Of a stretch of DNA of 64,000 nucleotides, positions 25,098 to 33,624 are shown one piece after another. The stretch is from Aquicella siphonis (GTDB lineage: Bacteria; Pseudomonadota; Gammaproteobacteria; DSM-16500): positions 1,178,001-1,242,000 of the forward strand of contig NZ_LR699119.1 in the NCBI RefSeq assembly GCF_902459485.1. Reading direction: 5' to 3'. Position 1 is the first letter of the stretch, and the number at the start of each line of letters is the position of its first letter. A program made the translations under genes and the position numbers. Below the pieces are notes generated by a model. The model saw only the letters and a program-made list of their open reading frames with translations, was not told the origin of the DNA and ran no database searches.

Positions 25098-26777
25098 ATG
25101 CTGGCCCGCATAGCTGAGATTGGAGATGCGCGAATTTTATGGGACTTGTTCCATCGTAAATACGCCGCGGAAGAATCAAAGATATTGATAAAAGCAGCAT
25201 CTGTAATCTCAAAAGAAGACTGCAGTTTGAATGATTGCGAATCCCTGTTTGCCGCGCTGAATAAACTGGCATGGGATGATCAGATTTTCTCTTCCGACAT
25301 GCTTCCTGCCGCAGCCCGTACTCTTTACCAGTCTGGCAGAATATCATTTCATCAGTTTTGCACTATTCTTGAACGCAGACAGACTTTTCCTGATTTCCCG
25401 CATATAAAAACCTATCGCATTCTGGATGAGAACGGTGAATTTACCCGCGAAGCAGTTCGATATTTTTTACCCATGCTCTTGTCGCATCGATTCCTCAGAC
25501 CGCTAGATGCGAACGAATTGAAAAAATTAAAGCTGCTAATCGCCGCCCTGCCTGAGTCTGAGCAGACATTTTATACCACCTCTCAAGGCAAGCTGGAAAA
25601 TGAATCACTAGACAGCCTGGCTAGAAATCTATTGATATCAGGCGCATTGCATGTAGATGCTCAAACCAGTGAGCTGGTGCATGCAAGCACCGGCGTGTTT
25701 GATGCAATAGGGATAGTGCGCTTCGGGTTTGATAACTATATCAGGCCGGTTCACAGGCTGTGCGAACAGGGAATTGATGATATTGACAATGGCGTGCGCC
25801 GGTTTGCGCGTATCACGGCAATCAGTTATCCGGGGACTGTTGCCTATAAAGATATCCACGGCTTTCCTGACGTCACACCATTTGAAGCAACGGCGCATGA
25901 TAAATATCACTCCATGGTCATGTCTGCCATTCCCAATCCCGTTCTTTTTGCCGTCTGGAGATTGATAGATCTCGCGCGCAACCATGGCGGCCATAAATGG
26001 TCCAAGGAAATTTGGACATGGGTGGATTGTGAACTCGTGCATTGCGTCAGCAATCATAAAAAAATCGCAAAAACTGAAATGAATAGTTGCGAGACCACCG
26101 AATTATTTTGTGAAACCCTGAAAAAAGGCAATAATACCTTTTTCCAGGTTGGCAAGTACAGCTCACTGATCATCAAAAATGTCGCCACACCCGCATTTAT
26201 TTTCATGTTGATAGACATGATAAAAAACAAAGCCGAATGGGCGGCATTTAATATCAACCCTGAATTTCTTGTTCAAGAATTCAAATATCATTATGACCGC
26301 ATAAAAGAAATCTATCAATTCATCAAAGATGACCAGCCTCTTGTCCAGGCATTGAAATGCCAGGTATATTTTTATCTTCTGACAGACTCGAGCATAAAAC
26401 AACCTCTTGCTGTATTTGAGAAAAATTCCCGCTTGATTGATGCTTCGGGCTCAGAGATTCTGGCAGACTTGGAACTTAAAAAAGTCCTGAAAAAGGACTC
26501 CCATTTTCCTGCTTATATGGCGAATACCATATATCTGTCACTTGCCGGCGGCACCTCGCCAGAAGAAAACTATATGCGTATCAAAGACTATAAACATCGC
26601 GCTGTAAACATCTCGGTGGAAGAAGAATCTCAGCATCCGCATATGCCGACACAGATGAACAAACGAGTGCCGTCCAGCATTATTACCAGCTCTAGTCTGT
26701 GGCTGCATTGTGACAAGAGAAAGCATATTCCCTCGCCTATACCTGTACCGACAGAAGTCTCCTATTTGTCGGTGTAA
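25098..26777 (+). CDS. Large unknown protein, probable Dot/Icm effector
   Basis: 559 residues with a GAGG ribosome-binding site five bases before the ATG. No signal peptide or membrane helix. I do not recognise the family. Residues about 250-320 look like a conserved core: AYKDIHGFPDVTPFEA, then AHDKYHSM (His267-Asp-x-x-His271) and DLARNHGGHKWSKEIWTW. The His/Asp cluster could bind a metal, but that is speculation. The C-terminal 60 residues are Pro/Ser-rich and end VPTEVSYLSV. A PmrA-like box precedes it, so I infer a translocated protein. It is 160 bases downstream of another unknown boxed gene. Confidence 0.6.
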   Translation: MLARIAEIGDARILWDLFHRKYAAEESKILIKAASVISKEDCSLNDCESLFAALNKLAWDDQIFSSDMLPAAARTLYQSGRISFHQFCTILERRQTFPDFPHIKTYRILDENGEFTREAVRYFLPMLLSHRFLRPLDANELKKLKLLIAALPESEQTFYTTSQGKLENESLDSLARNLLISGALHVDAQTSELVHASTGVFDAIGIVRFGFDNYIRPVHRLCEQGIDDIDNGVRRFARITAISYPGTVAYKDIHGFPDVTPFEATAHDKYHSMVMSAIPNPVLFAVWRLIDLARNHGGHKWSKEIWTWVDCELVHCVSNHKKIAKTEMNSCETTELFCETLKKGNNTFFQVGKYSSLIIKNVATPAFIFMLIDMIKNKAEWAAFNINPEFLVQEFKYHYDRIKEIYQFIKDDQPLVQALKCQVYFYLLTDSSIKQPLAVFEKNSRLIDASGSEILADLELKKVLKKDSHFPAYMANTIYLSLAGGTSPEENYMRIKDYKHRAVNISVEEESQHPHMPTQMNKRVPSSIITSSSLWLHCDKRKHIPSPIPVPTEVSYLSV

Positions 26778-26858
26778 GTTCGCGAAGTTGAATCCACCTG
26801 ATATTTCATCTATGATCATTCCATTGATTCCCATTTACAGGAATCTTCGGAATAGGTG

Positions 26859-28076
26859 ATGGCGTTCAATGCAAGGCGGTTCAAGGTCTATGTTTTTCCC
26901 GCTGCCCTTGTTTTTTCGATTTTGTCCGGGGGGTTGGCCGGAGCCTTTCTTGGGCCTCGTGCTTTATTCTTGAAACCTTTTGGTGATATTTTTCTGAACC
27001 TGCTTCTTGCTGCCGTGGTTCCCCTGGTTTTTTTCAGCATTTCTTCCGCGGTTTCCCATTTGCGTCTAGATAAACTGTTAAAAATTCTCTTGACCATGCT
27101 GGCTGCCTTTCTTTTTACTGGTCTGGTTGCGGCGATCTTCATGTTTGTAATTGTACGGATATTTCCTCCCGCCCAGGGAGTTCTCATTAACCTGTCTCCG
27201 CAAGGTCCGGTAAATACCATTCACCTCTCCGACCAACTGGTCAATATGCTGAGTGTTCCGGATTTTACAGAATTGCTTTCGCATAAAAACATGCTGCCTC
27301 TGATTTTGTTTTCCTTGCTGGTCGGGCTTGCAACCGCATCAGCAGGCGACAAGGGAAGACCTTTCGCTGTTTTTCTGCAAGCAGGAACGGAAGTATTCAT
27401 GCATGTGATCCGCTTGATCATGTATTACGCGCCAATTGGTTTTTTCGCCTATTTTGCTGTGATGGCCGCTGATTTGGGCCCGCGTTTTCTCACCAGTTAC
27501 GTGCGGGCCATATGCATTTATTATGTCAGCGCATCAATATATTTCATCCTCGCGTTCACGTGGTATGCATGGCTGGCTGGCGGGATTCTCCGCGTCAAGC
27601 TATTCTGGGGTCATGTTTATTTCCCCATGATGACTGCCTTCGCCACTTGCTCCAGCGCAGCCAGTATTCCCGCAAACTTGCAAGCCACGCGCAATATGGG
27701 TGTCGCGGATGACATTTGTGAAACCGTTGTGCCATTAGGAGCAATGCTGCACAAGGATGGCTCGGTATTAGGCGCAGTATTAAAAATTGCGTTCCTTTTT
27801 GGAATATTTGGCCTCAGTTTATCCGGTCCGGCGGACATACTGTCCGCAATAGGCATCGCAATACTGGTAGGCACAGTCATGGGCGCCATTCCAAGCGGGG
27901 GCATGCTGGGGGAAATGCTGATCATATCTACTTACGGATTCCCTTCGCAAACCCTGATCATGATCGCAGCCATCAGTATCATGATTGACCCTCTGGCAAC
28001 CATGTTGAATGTCACGGGCGACAGTGTTTGCAGCATGCTGGTGGAACGCTGGATAAAAAAAGAGGGCGCTCGTTGA
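26859..28076 (+). CDS. Dicarboxylate/amino acid:cation symporter (DAACS family)
   Basis: An inner-membrane sodium- or proton-coupled symporter of the GltP/DctA type, 405 residues with about eight membrane segments. Family landmarks: GDIFLNLLLAAVVPLVFFS near the N-terminus, the serine-rich hairpin TAFATCSSAASIPAN, then ETVVPLGAMLHKDG (NMDGT-like, here LHKDG) and ATMLNVTGDSVCSML (usually TxxNVxGD). Substrate is probably glutamate, aspartate or a C4-dicarboxylate; the altered 'LHKDG' where 'NMDG' is usual leaves this open. ATG at 26859 is preferred over the adjacent GTG. Confidence 0.88.
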   Translation: MAFNARRFKVYVFPAALVFSILSGGLAGAFLGPRALFLKPFGDIFLNLLLAAVVPLVFFSISSAVSHLRLDKLLKILLTMLAAFLFTGLVAAIFMFVIVRIFPPAQGVLINLSPQGPVNTIHLSDQLVNMLSVPDFTELLSHKNMLPLILFSLLVGLATASAGDKGRPFAVFLQAGTEVFMHVIRLIMYYAPIGFFAYFAVMAADLGPRFLTSYVRAICIYYVSASIYFILAFTWYAWLAGGILRVKLFWGHVYFPMMTAFATCSSAASIPANLQATRNMGVADDICETVVPLGAMLHKDGSVLGAVLKIAFLFGIFGLSLSGPADILSAIGIAILVGTVMGAIPSGGMLGEMLIISTYGFPSQTLIMIAAISIMIDPLATMLNVTGDSVCSMLVERWIKKEGAR

Positions 28077-28087
28077 ACCGCGGAGAC

Positions 28088-28636
28088 TCAGGTTTTTTTT
28101 GACCGGCTTTTTCCGGCTGCCCACTCCTTTCTCAGCAATGAATAGATATGCAAATCGATGTCTTCGCCGTTCAGATAAAACGCGCCCCGTGCGATACCTT
28201 CATGTGTAAAATGCACTTTTTCAGCCACCCGCACGGATGCGTCATTGCCGGCCGGGATAAGGATTTGTATGCGGTTGAGACGCCGCTGATTAAAAATGAA
28301 ATCAACCAGGAGCTTGACTGCTTCCGTGGCATAGCCTTTTTTGCGCGCCGAATGATCGAAAATGAAGTAACTCAATTCCACGCTGTCTGATAAAGTGGAG
28401 GCTTTAGCACAATGAATAATGCCCAGCATATTATCTTTATCGTCGACTATCAGCAGACGCTGGGAATCGCTGCTCCAAAATCCGTTTTTGGCAAATTCTT
28501 CCCGAAAAACCGGCTCCGGAACAAGCGCCAGCGGATAATACGGCCCTCTGGATTCCGCATCATGCCAGGCATCATACAGTTTGGGTAAATCACTTTCTTT
28601 TATCAGGCGAAGTTGAATTTTATGGCCTATGATCAT
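28088..28636 (-). CDS. GNAT-family N-acetyltransferase (RimJ/RimL type)
   Basis: 182 residues. It opens with LRLIKESDLPKLYDAW, typical of the RimJ/RimL branch, and has the acetyl-CoA-binding motif around ARKKGYATEAVKLLVDFIF and the later NDASVRVAEKVHFTHEG with HIYSLLRKEW at the end. It transfers an acetyl group from acetyl-CoA to an amine; the acceptor (protein N-terminus, antibiotic or small molecule) cannot be told. It is convergent with the symporter gene, with only 11 bases between the stops, and stands alone. Confidence 0.88.
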   Translation of the reverse strand: MIIGHKIQLRLIKESDLPKLYDAWHDAESRGPYYPLALVPEPVFREEFAKNGFWSSDSQRLLIVDDKDNMLGIIHCAKASTLSDSVELSYFIFDHSARKKGYATEAVKLLVDFIFNQRRLNRIQILIPAGNDASVRVAEKVHFTHEGIARGAFYLNGEDIDLHIYSLLRKEWAAGKSRSKKT

Positions 28637-28879
28637 AACCGTCCCTATCTTTCAAAATGGCAGACATCAATCCCCTTTCAAGACGTCAGGTGCGTGCATA
28701 TATAAATCATCTTACCATACTTGAAAACGCTCAAAAAACACTCATAACCGCCCGAGACAAAAAGCCTGAAAATAATATATAAGTATTTGAAATATATGAC
28801 TAAACCACGCACGGAGTGAACGTCCTCGATTTGTGGGCCAGAATCTGTTAAATTACGCGACTACTTTAATCCGGCTGAG

Positions 28880-29164
28880 ATGACCATGCCTCTGACACCC
28901 AAAACCAGACAACAATTGAAAGCACAGGCGCACAAGCTAAAACCAGTGATTCTGTTAGGTAACAATGGATTGACAGACGCCGTCAGCAAGGAAGTTGATC
29001 GCGCACTGAATGATCATGAGTTAATCAAAATTCGCATTCAATCCAGCGACAGAGATTTGCGACGCGCATTGTTCAACCAGATTTGTGCGGGCAACCAGGC
29101 AGAACTGGTTCAAGTCATAGGCAGTATCGGGGTGATCTACCGGAAAAACCCAGACAAGAAATAA
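28880..29164 (+). CDS. yhbY: CRM-domain RNA-binding protein YhbY
   Basis: 94 residues, the full length of a single CRM domain. Typical segments are RQQLKAQAHKLKPVILLGNNGLTDAV and ELIKIRI, and the family QVIGSIGVIYR near the end. YhbY binds pre-50S ribosomal particles and takes part in ribosome assembly. In many gammaproteobacteria it lies next to rrmJ/ftsH; here it stands alone, with a 243-bp AT-rich gap upstream that must hold its promoter. An ATG two codons downstream (28886) is an equally plausible start. Confidence 0.92.
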   Translation: MTMPLTPKTRQQLKAQAHKLKPVILLGNNGLTDAVSKEVDRALNDHELIKIRIQSSDRDLRRALFNQICAGNQAELVQVIGSIGVIYRKNPDKK

Positions 29165-29189
29165 TCAAGTTGTCCGTTTCGGTATCTTT

Positions 29190-29930
29190 TCATTTTTTCA
29201 TGTAATCGTAAACCACTTTCCCGTAGGGCAGCGTCAAATCCGTAACAATATGTGAAGCGGAAATGACTTTACGCACGGGGAGATCGGCCACTGGCGCCAT
29301 GGCATGCGCAGTCAAAGCAATATCCGCCGGGCCGCTCCAGGCTCCTTTCACAGTCAGGTTTTCTAGATAATATTCCACCAATTCGCAAATTCGCGGCGTT
29401 CCATCTACATGAGGGATGATTTTCAACAAATAACTAGGCGCCAGCAGTGACGCGCGCACTTGCTCGTTGTCCAGTGTTATGTACTTATATCCCATGGTCG
29501 CCACTGCCACATCCAATTCCTCATAATTCAATTTTCCAATCAGCGTTTCATTGTTGACACGCAGACTGGGTTTCGCCAGTTTTTTAGGAAATCCCCAGAT
29601 TTCTCTCCCGGCCGCGATCGGAGCTTCATCATCCAGATACATGGCGTGTACATACCCGCCTTTTTTTCCCTGATATGTTACCGGTATGACTTGCCCCGAC
29701 TCCGTGTAATCACCAAAGCCGGTTGAATCCGGCATGCGAATAAATTCAAATTTCACGACAGGTTCAGTGACTTCCAGAGGTTCAGGGACAACTTCTTTCA
29801 GTATGTCGAGATCAGTCTCATAGGTGACAATAAAAAATTCCCGATTGACGAATCGATAAGGTCCTCTTGGGTACGCGGGGCGAGAGATTGGCATGGCGAA
29901 TGCATTCTTGAGAATGTCGGACTGCTTCAT
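29190..29930 (-). CDS. adc: Acetoacetate decarboxylase
   Basis: 246 residues of the acetoacetate decarboxylase family. The Schiff-base lysine lies in GFPKKLAKP (Lys116, with Lys117 the pKa-lowering neighbour arranged as in the clostridial enzyme), preceded by GREIW. The conserved FFIVTYETD and PVVKFEF strands are present. The reaction is acetoacetate to acetone and CO2. In Legionella-type bacteria that store polyhydroxybutyrate, acetoacetate is formed when the polymer is broken down; the neighbouring patatin gene (57 bases upstream, same strand) fits a lipid/PHB-linked unit. That link is inference. Confidence 0.93.
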   Translation of the reverse strand: MKQSDILKNAFAMPISRPAYPRGPYRFVNREFFIVTYETDLDILKEVVPEPLEVTEPVVKFEFIRMPDSTGFGDYTESGQVIPVTYQGKKGGYVHAMYLDDEAPIAAGREIWGFPKKLAKPSLRVNNETLIGKLNYEELDVAVATMGYKYITLDNEQVRASLLAPSYLLKIIPHVDGTPRICELVEYYLENLTVKGAWSGPADIALTAHAMAPVADLPVRKVISASHIVTDLTLPYGKVVYDYMKK

Positions 29931-29987
29931 GATTTACTCCTTCTCATCTGGCTGCTGGGTCTTATTCAATCCTGGCGTACAGCGAAA

Positions 29988-31160
29988 TCAGGTGATCGCA
30001 GCATAATTTGCGATTTCATCAAACAAACTGTCTTCCACTACCGGGTGTTCCGATACCTCGTACAAAACCAGGCCCACATCATCCGGACACGGTTGGATCC
30101 AGGGTGGATTGCGCATGACCTTATATACGTCGTCGCAACCGTTTTTAATACGAGCCAGGATAGTGGGCAGGGAAAATTCATAATCTTTCGATGAGAGTTC
30201 CGAATGTTTGCCTTTGCAGTGAAATCGCGCGAGATGTATGATTCCGGTCTGCCCCAGATCGAGAATTTTTTTTAATTCGGGATCCTCTTTCTTCTCGGGA
30301 GACAAATTCTCTCCCAAAACGCGAATGGCATGCCTCAAATTATGAATATTTCGATAAACAAATATGGCTTGTTTGTGGTGGCTGGAATAGGTAATTTCCT
30401 TCTGGCGTTTATAGACGCCATCCATATTCGTTGGCCGCGTTCCGTAAGCATCAAACAAATGCACCATAAAGCACAAGTAGCGTATGGGCTCCCGCTCGCA
30501 GAGTAATAAATTAAGTTGTGTATTGGAATGCAGTCCTCCATCCCAATAAAATTCGCCGTCCACATCTACAGCTGGAAATCCCGGCGGCAAGGCGCAGCTG
30601 GCCATGATATGCTCGGGAGTGATTGTGATCTTGGTATTGTCAAAATAAACCAGCTTCCCCGTTGCGACACGCACCGCGCCCATGCTGAGACGCGTCTGTT
30701 TTTGATTAATGAGATTAAAATCGATGAATTCCAGCAATGTATCGCGCAGCATGCTGGTATCGTAATAACTCAGCTTGTCCGCAGTGCTTTCAATCCCCAG
30801 CCAGGGGTTCCACCAGCGTGGCTTGAAAAATCCGGGCTGCCCTGTGAGTGTGGTGACTTGCGCGCTGAATTCGTGCTGCATCCGTTCCATGGTGATATTG
30901 TTGATAGAATTCGGAGCTGCTGGAATATTTGTCGCGATGGTATTCCAGAAGCCTTGCAGTTTACTGACACGTTGTTCGTGAGGGTTGCCTGCGATGATCG
31001 CGCTGTTGATAGCCCCTATGGACGTTCCTATTACCCAGTCCGGTGAATAGCCTTGCTCACTTAATCCCTTGAACACGCCAACCTGATAGGCTCCCAGCGC
31101 TCCCCCGCCATGTAACAGAAATACGGTTTTATCGAATAAAACGGGTTGTGTTTCTGCCAT
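29988..31160 (-). CDS. Patatin-like phospholipase with DUF3734
   Basis: 390 residues. The patatin oxyanion loop is GGGALGAYQVG (about 18-28), the nucleophile elbow GTSIG (Ser47) and the catalytic aspartate in WDGGL (Asp207): a full Ser-Asp dyad. The C-terminal part (RQKEITYSSHHKQAIFVYRN) is the DUF3734 extension typical of this bacterial branch. It should hydrolyse acyl esters of phospholipids or related lipids. There is no signal peptide; patatins of Legionella are sometimes translocated, but this DUF3734 type is often cytoplasmic and linked to PHB metabolism. It is followed by adc on the same strand. Confidence 0.9.
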   Translation of the reverse strand: MAETQPVLFDKTVFLLHGGGALGAYQVGVFKGLSEQGYSPDWVIGTSIGAINSAIIAGNPHEQRVSKLQGFWNTIATNIPAAPNSINNITMERMQHEFSAQVTTLTGQPGFFKPRWWNPWLGIESTADKLSYYDTSMLRDTLLEFIDFNLINQKQTRLSMGAVRVATGKLVYFDNTKITITPEHIMASCALPPGFPAVDVDGEFYWDGGLHSNTQLNLLLCEREPIRYLCFMVHLFDAYGTRPTNMDGVYKRQKEITYSSHHKQAIFVYRNIHNLRHAIRVLGENLSPEKKEDPELKKILDLGQTGIIHLARFHCKGKHSELSSKDYEFSLPTILARIKNGCDDVYKVMRNPPWIQPCPDDVGLVLYEVSEHPVVEDSLFDEIANYAAIT

Positions 31161-31394
31161 GATGCTTCCTTATCATTTTCAGGACACTTTTACATTATAC
31201 CCGTATTTTCACGAAGACGGACCAGTACGCCATGTCCGGCGGGGCGGATAGTCACGCCCATTATTATCTTGTTGAATTTACATCATATAATTCAAAGACG
31301 CCCTTGCTTGAGCAGAACAAGAGGCTTTTTGCAGGTTAAGCCGCGGAACCCGCTAACACGATGCGTTACGCCCCAGCGCCTGAGGCAAGTTCTC

Positions 31395-32015
31395 TCAGTG
31401 AATATTCGCCAGACAAAAATTTGCGATTTGCCCGAGAATATAGGATGCGGCGTAATTCGCGGCAAATACTCCTCCGTACGGTGTTCCGTAAGGAATCATC
31501 ACTTCCGCGTTAAATTGCCTGGCAGCAATGATTTGCTGGCTGGATACCTTGTATAACTGGGCATTGACAGTCATAACCAAGACCGGTGTGCGCCGTGTAA
31601 AATCCTGTTTAAGCTCCAGCAATTGTGTATTAAGCACATAATCAAAATGCCCGCTGTAAGGCGGTGTAACCACGCTGCGGAAAGAATGTGTATTTTGCAG
31701 CGTCTGGACTAATAAAGGTTGCAGCATTTGCACAGGAGGTTCGGCCCATTCATTCTGGCTAAAATAAGCAATCTGATAAGGCTTGATCGAATAAGCCATT
31801 TGCGTTGTGTTATAGATCGCATGGGTTTCGGGCATTGAAACCAGAATGACAGCCTGACGGTTTTTTTTGACAGGCACATGCGCGGGTAATCTGTTTATCA
31901 AATATCGGTCTGGCAGGTTAGGCTTGACGGGAGACAAAAACGAGCATGCCGAAAGCGAGACAAATGCAAGTATCAGGATACCGTACCGCATGAATTGTAT
32001 TGAATAGAAAATCAT
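31395..32015 (-). CDS. ABC-type transport auxiliary lipoprotein (PqiC/DUF330-like)
   Basis: 206 residues with a lipoprotein signal (ILAFVSLSAC, lipobox LSAC), so it should be anchored in a membrane facing the periplasm. The body (ILVSMPETHAIYNTTQMAYS, DYVLNTQLLELKQDF) fits the DUF330/PqiC-like family that accompanies MCE-type lipid transporters. It overlaps the MCE gene by four bases (ATGA) and is the last gene of the operon. It probably forms the outer-membrane end or an assembly factor of the lipid-transport complex. A second ATG eight codons in would also suit the lipoprotein signal. Confidence 0.82.
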   Translation of the reverse strand: MIFYSIQFMRYGILILAFVSLSACSFLSPVKPNLPDRYLINRLPAHVPVKKNRQAVILVSMPETHAIYNTTQMAYSIKPYQIAYFSQNEWAEPPVQMLQPLLVQTLQNTHSFRSVVTPPYSGHFDYVLNTQLLELKQDFTRRTPVLVMTVNAQLYKVSSQQIIAARQFNAEVMIPYGTPYGGVFAANYAASYILGQIANFCLANIH

Positions 32016-32836
32016 CGTTTTTCACCTGGTCCGGGTGGTGGGACTGCCGCACCACGAATTAGCATGGAAGGGTTTTGTTTAAGCTGCGTGGAAACCTCAC
32101 CCAGGGTCCGAGCGACATCGTTCAGATTGGACAGCAATCTATAAGTGGTCGGCAAGGTTTGCAGCTCCAGTGTTTTCATCGCGCTGGTACTGGATTGCAG
32201 CAACGGTGTGAGTTGCTGGCTCGCGCGTGTGGTGTTCAAAATCAATAAATTCAGTCGTTGGCTATTGGCGGAAAGCGTTGTGGTCAGGCGGTCAAGATTG
32301 GCAAGAATATCCTTGAAAGACTTCAGGTTCTCCTTGTCCATCAGCGACCGAAACGCATCGGCGACAGTCTGCAGGTTTTTCGAGAGCCGGGTCAGGGCGA
32401 TATCCAGACGCATAAAAATGGATGGAGCAGTTGGAATAACCGGATAATCTTGCCCTGATACCGTGACGAGCGGCGTCAAGTCATTTCCGGAATCTTTCAG
32501 GGCGATAAATACCACGCCGGTAATTCCTTTGGTAGTCAATGTGGCCACCGTTCCCCGGGTAATCGGCGTCGAGGTGTTGATGCTGAGCAACACCTTGACC
32601 AGATGGGGGTTGGATTTGTCAATGGAAATGGCTTTGACTGCCCCCACATTCACTCCATTGTATTCTACCGGTGCATCAATGCTGAGACCGGAAACCGATT
32701 CCTGGCTGTAAATCAGGTAGTTGGAGTATTGAATGGCTGATAGCCCGGATGAAAGCCATATCACTGAAAAAACGACTGCGGATACCAGAAAAATGACAAA
32801 TGCACCCACCAGTGTGTAATTCACATCAGTATCCAT
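32012..32836 (-). CDS. MCE/MlaD-family substrate-binding protein
   Basis: 274 residues: one N-terminal transmembrane anchor (LVGAFVIFLVSAVVFSVIW), then an MCE domain (VSGLSIDAPVEYNGVNVGAV, VATLTTKGITGVVFIAL) and a long helical C-terminal stretch (about 140-260) with DALRSL/NLDRLTTTLS-type heptads that may form a coiled coil or trimeric/hexameric helical barrel. MlaD-like proteins bind phospholipid in the periplasm and sit on the MlaE permease. It lies five bases downstream of the ATPase gene. The helical tail is longer than in E. coli MlaD, more like PqiB/YebT-type or actinobacterial Mce partners. Confidence 0.9.
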   Translation of the reverse strand: MDTDVNYTLVGAFVIFLVSAVVFSVIWLSSGLSAIQYSNYLIYSQESVSGLSIDAPVEYNGVNVGAVKAISIDKSNPHLVKVLLSINTSTPITRGTVATLTTKGITGVVFIALKDSGNDLTPLVTVSGQDYPVIPTAPSIFMRLDIALTRLSKNLQTVADAFRSLMDKENLKSFKDILANLDRLTTTLSANSQRLNLLILNTTRASQQLTPLLQSSTSAMKTLELQTLPTTYRLLSNLNDVARTLGEVSTQLKQNPSMLIRGAAVPPPGPGEKR

Positions 32837-32841
32837 GGCGG

Positions 32842-33624
32842 CTATTCTCCATGTTTATAGCTTTCCCCGGCTGCCCTGCCCCGCGGCCCGCCAAAAAATT
32901 CCTGTATCAAGGGGTGAGGGTTTTTGACCAGTGCAGGCATGCTGTCCACACTCAAGACGCGGCCCTCGCCTAAAAACGCCACCCGGTCTGTTACTGACCA
33001 TAGACTGTCTAGATCATGCGTTACCATTACAATAGTCAAACCCATAGTACTCTGCAAGTTCCGTATCAGCTGATCAAACCCGGCCGCGGTGTTGGGGTCC
33101 AGACCCGCGGTGGGTTCATCCAGAAAAATGAGTTCCGGGTCTAGCACGATTGCCCGTGCGAGCCCCCCGCGCTTTTGCATGCCTCCGCTTAATTCAGCGG
33201 GATATTTGAGCGCCGCATCAACAGGGAGGCCAGCCATGAGTATCTTCAGCAAAGCCAGCTCCTTGATGCTGGCATCATCCAGGCAAGTATGTTCCTTGAG
33301 TGGAAAGATGACATTATCAAGCAATGTGAGTGAACTGAACAAGGCATTGGATTGAAACAACACGCCCCAGCGCCGCTGGATTTCCAGAATATCGGCTGGT
33401 AAAGCTGCCGTGATATCCTGGCCGAATATTTTGATCGTTCCCGCGGATGGCCTGGTCAGGCACATCATTTCTCTTAATAACGTTGTTTTCCCGCTGCCGC
33501 TGCCGCCTACGATTCCCAGCACTTCACCGCGGCGTACAGACAAGTCTATCCCCTTATGCACCCAATCGCCGCCCAGGCAAGTCTTAAGTCCGGTAATCTC
33601 GATAATGGTATTCTGACTGCTCAT
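32842..33624 (-). CDS. ABC transporter ATPase (MlaF-like)
   Basis: 260 residues with Walker A GGSGSGKTT, Q-loop FQSNALFSSLTLLDNV, the signature LSGGMQKRGGLARAI, Walker B LIFLDEPTAGLDP and the switch His in VMVTHDLDSL. The FQSNALF and GGMQKR details are specific for the MlaF/Ttg2A branch that drives phospholipid or organic-solvent-resistance transport. It overlaps the permease gene by four bases and sits directly before the MCE protein. It acts on the cytoplasmic face of the inner membrane. Confidence 0.93.
   Translation of the reverse strand: MSSQNTIIEITGLKTCLGGDWVHKGIDLSVRRGEVLGIVGGSGSGKTTLLREMMCLTRPSAGTIKIFGQDITAALPADILEIQRRWGVLFQSNALFSSLTLLDNVIFPLKEHTCLDDASIKELALLKILMAGLPVDAALKYPAELSGGMQKRGGLARAIVLDPELIFLDEPTAGLDPNTAAGFDQLIRNLQSTMGLTIVMVTHDLDSLWSVTDRVAFLGEGRVLSVDSMPALVKNPHPLIQEFFGGPRGRAAGESYKHGE

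Noticed and set aside
30516-31046. 176-residue ORF antisense to the patatin gene
   Set aside because: Shadow of a gene whose catalytic motifs are intact on the other strand.
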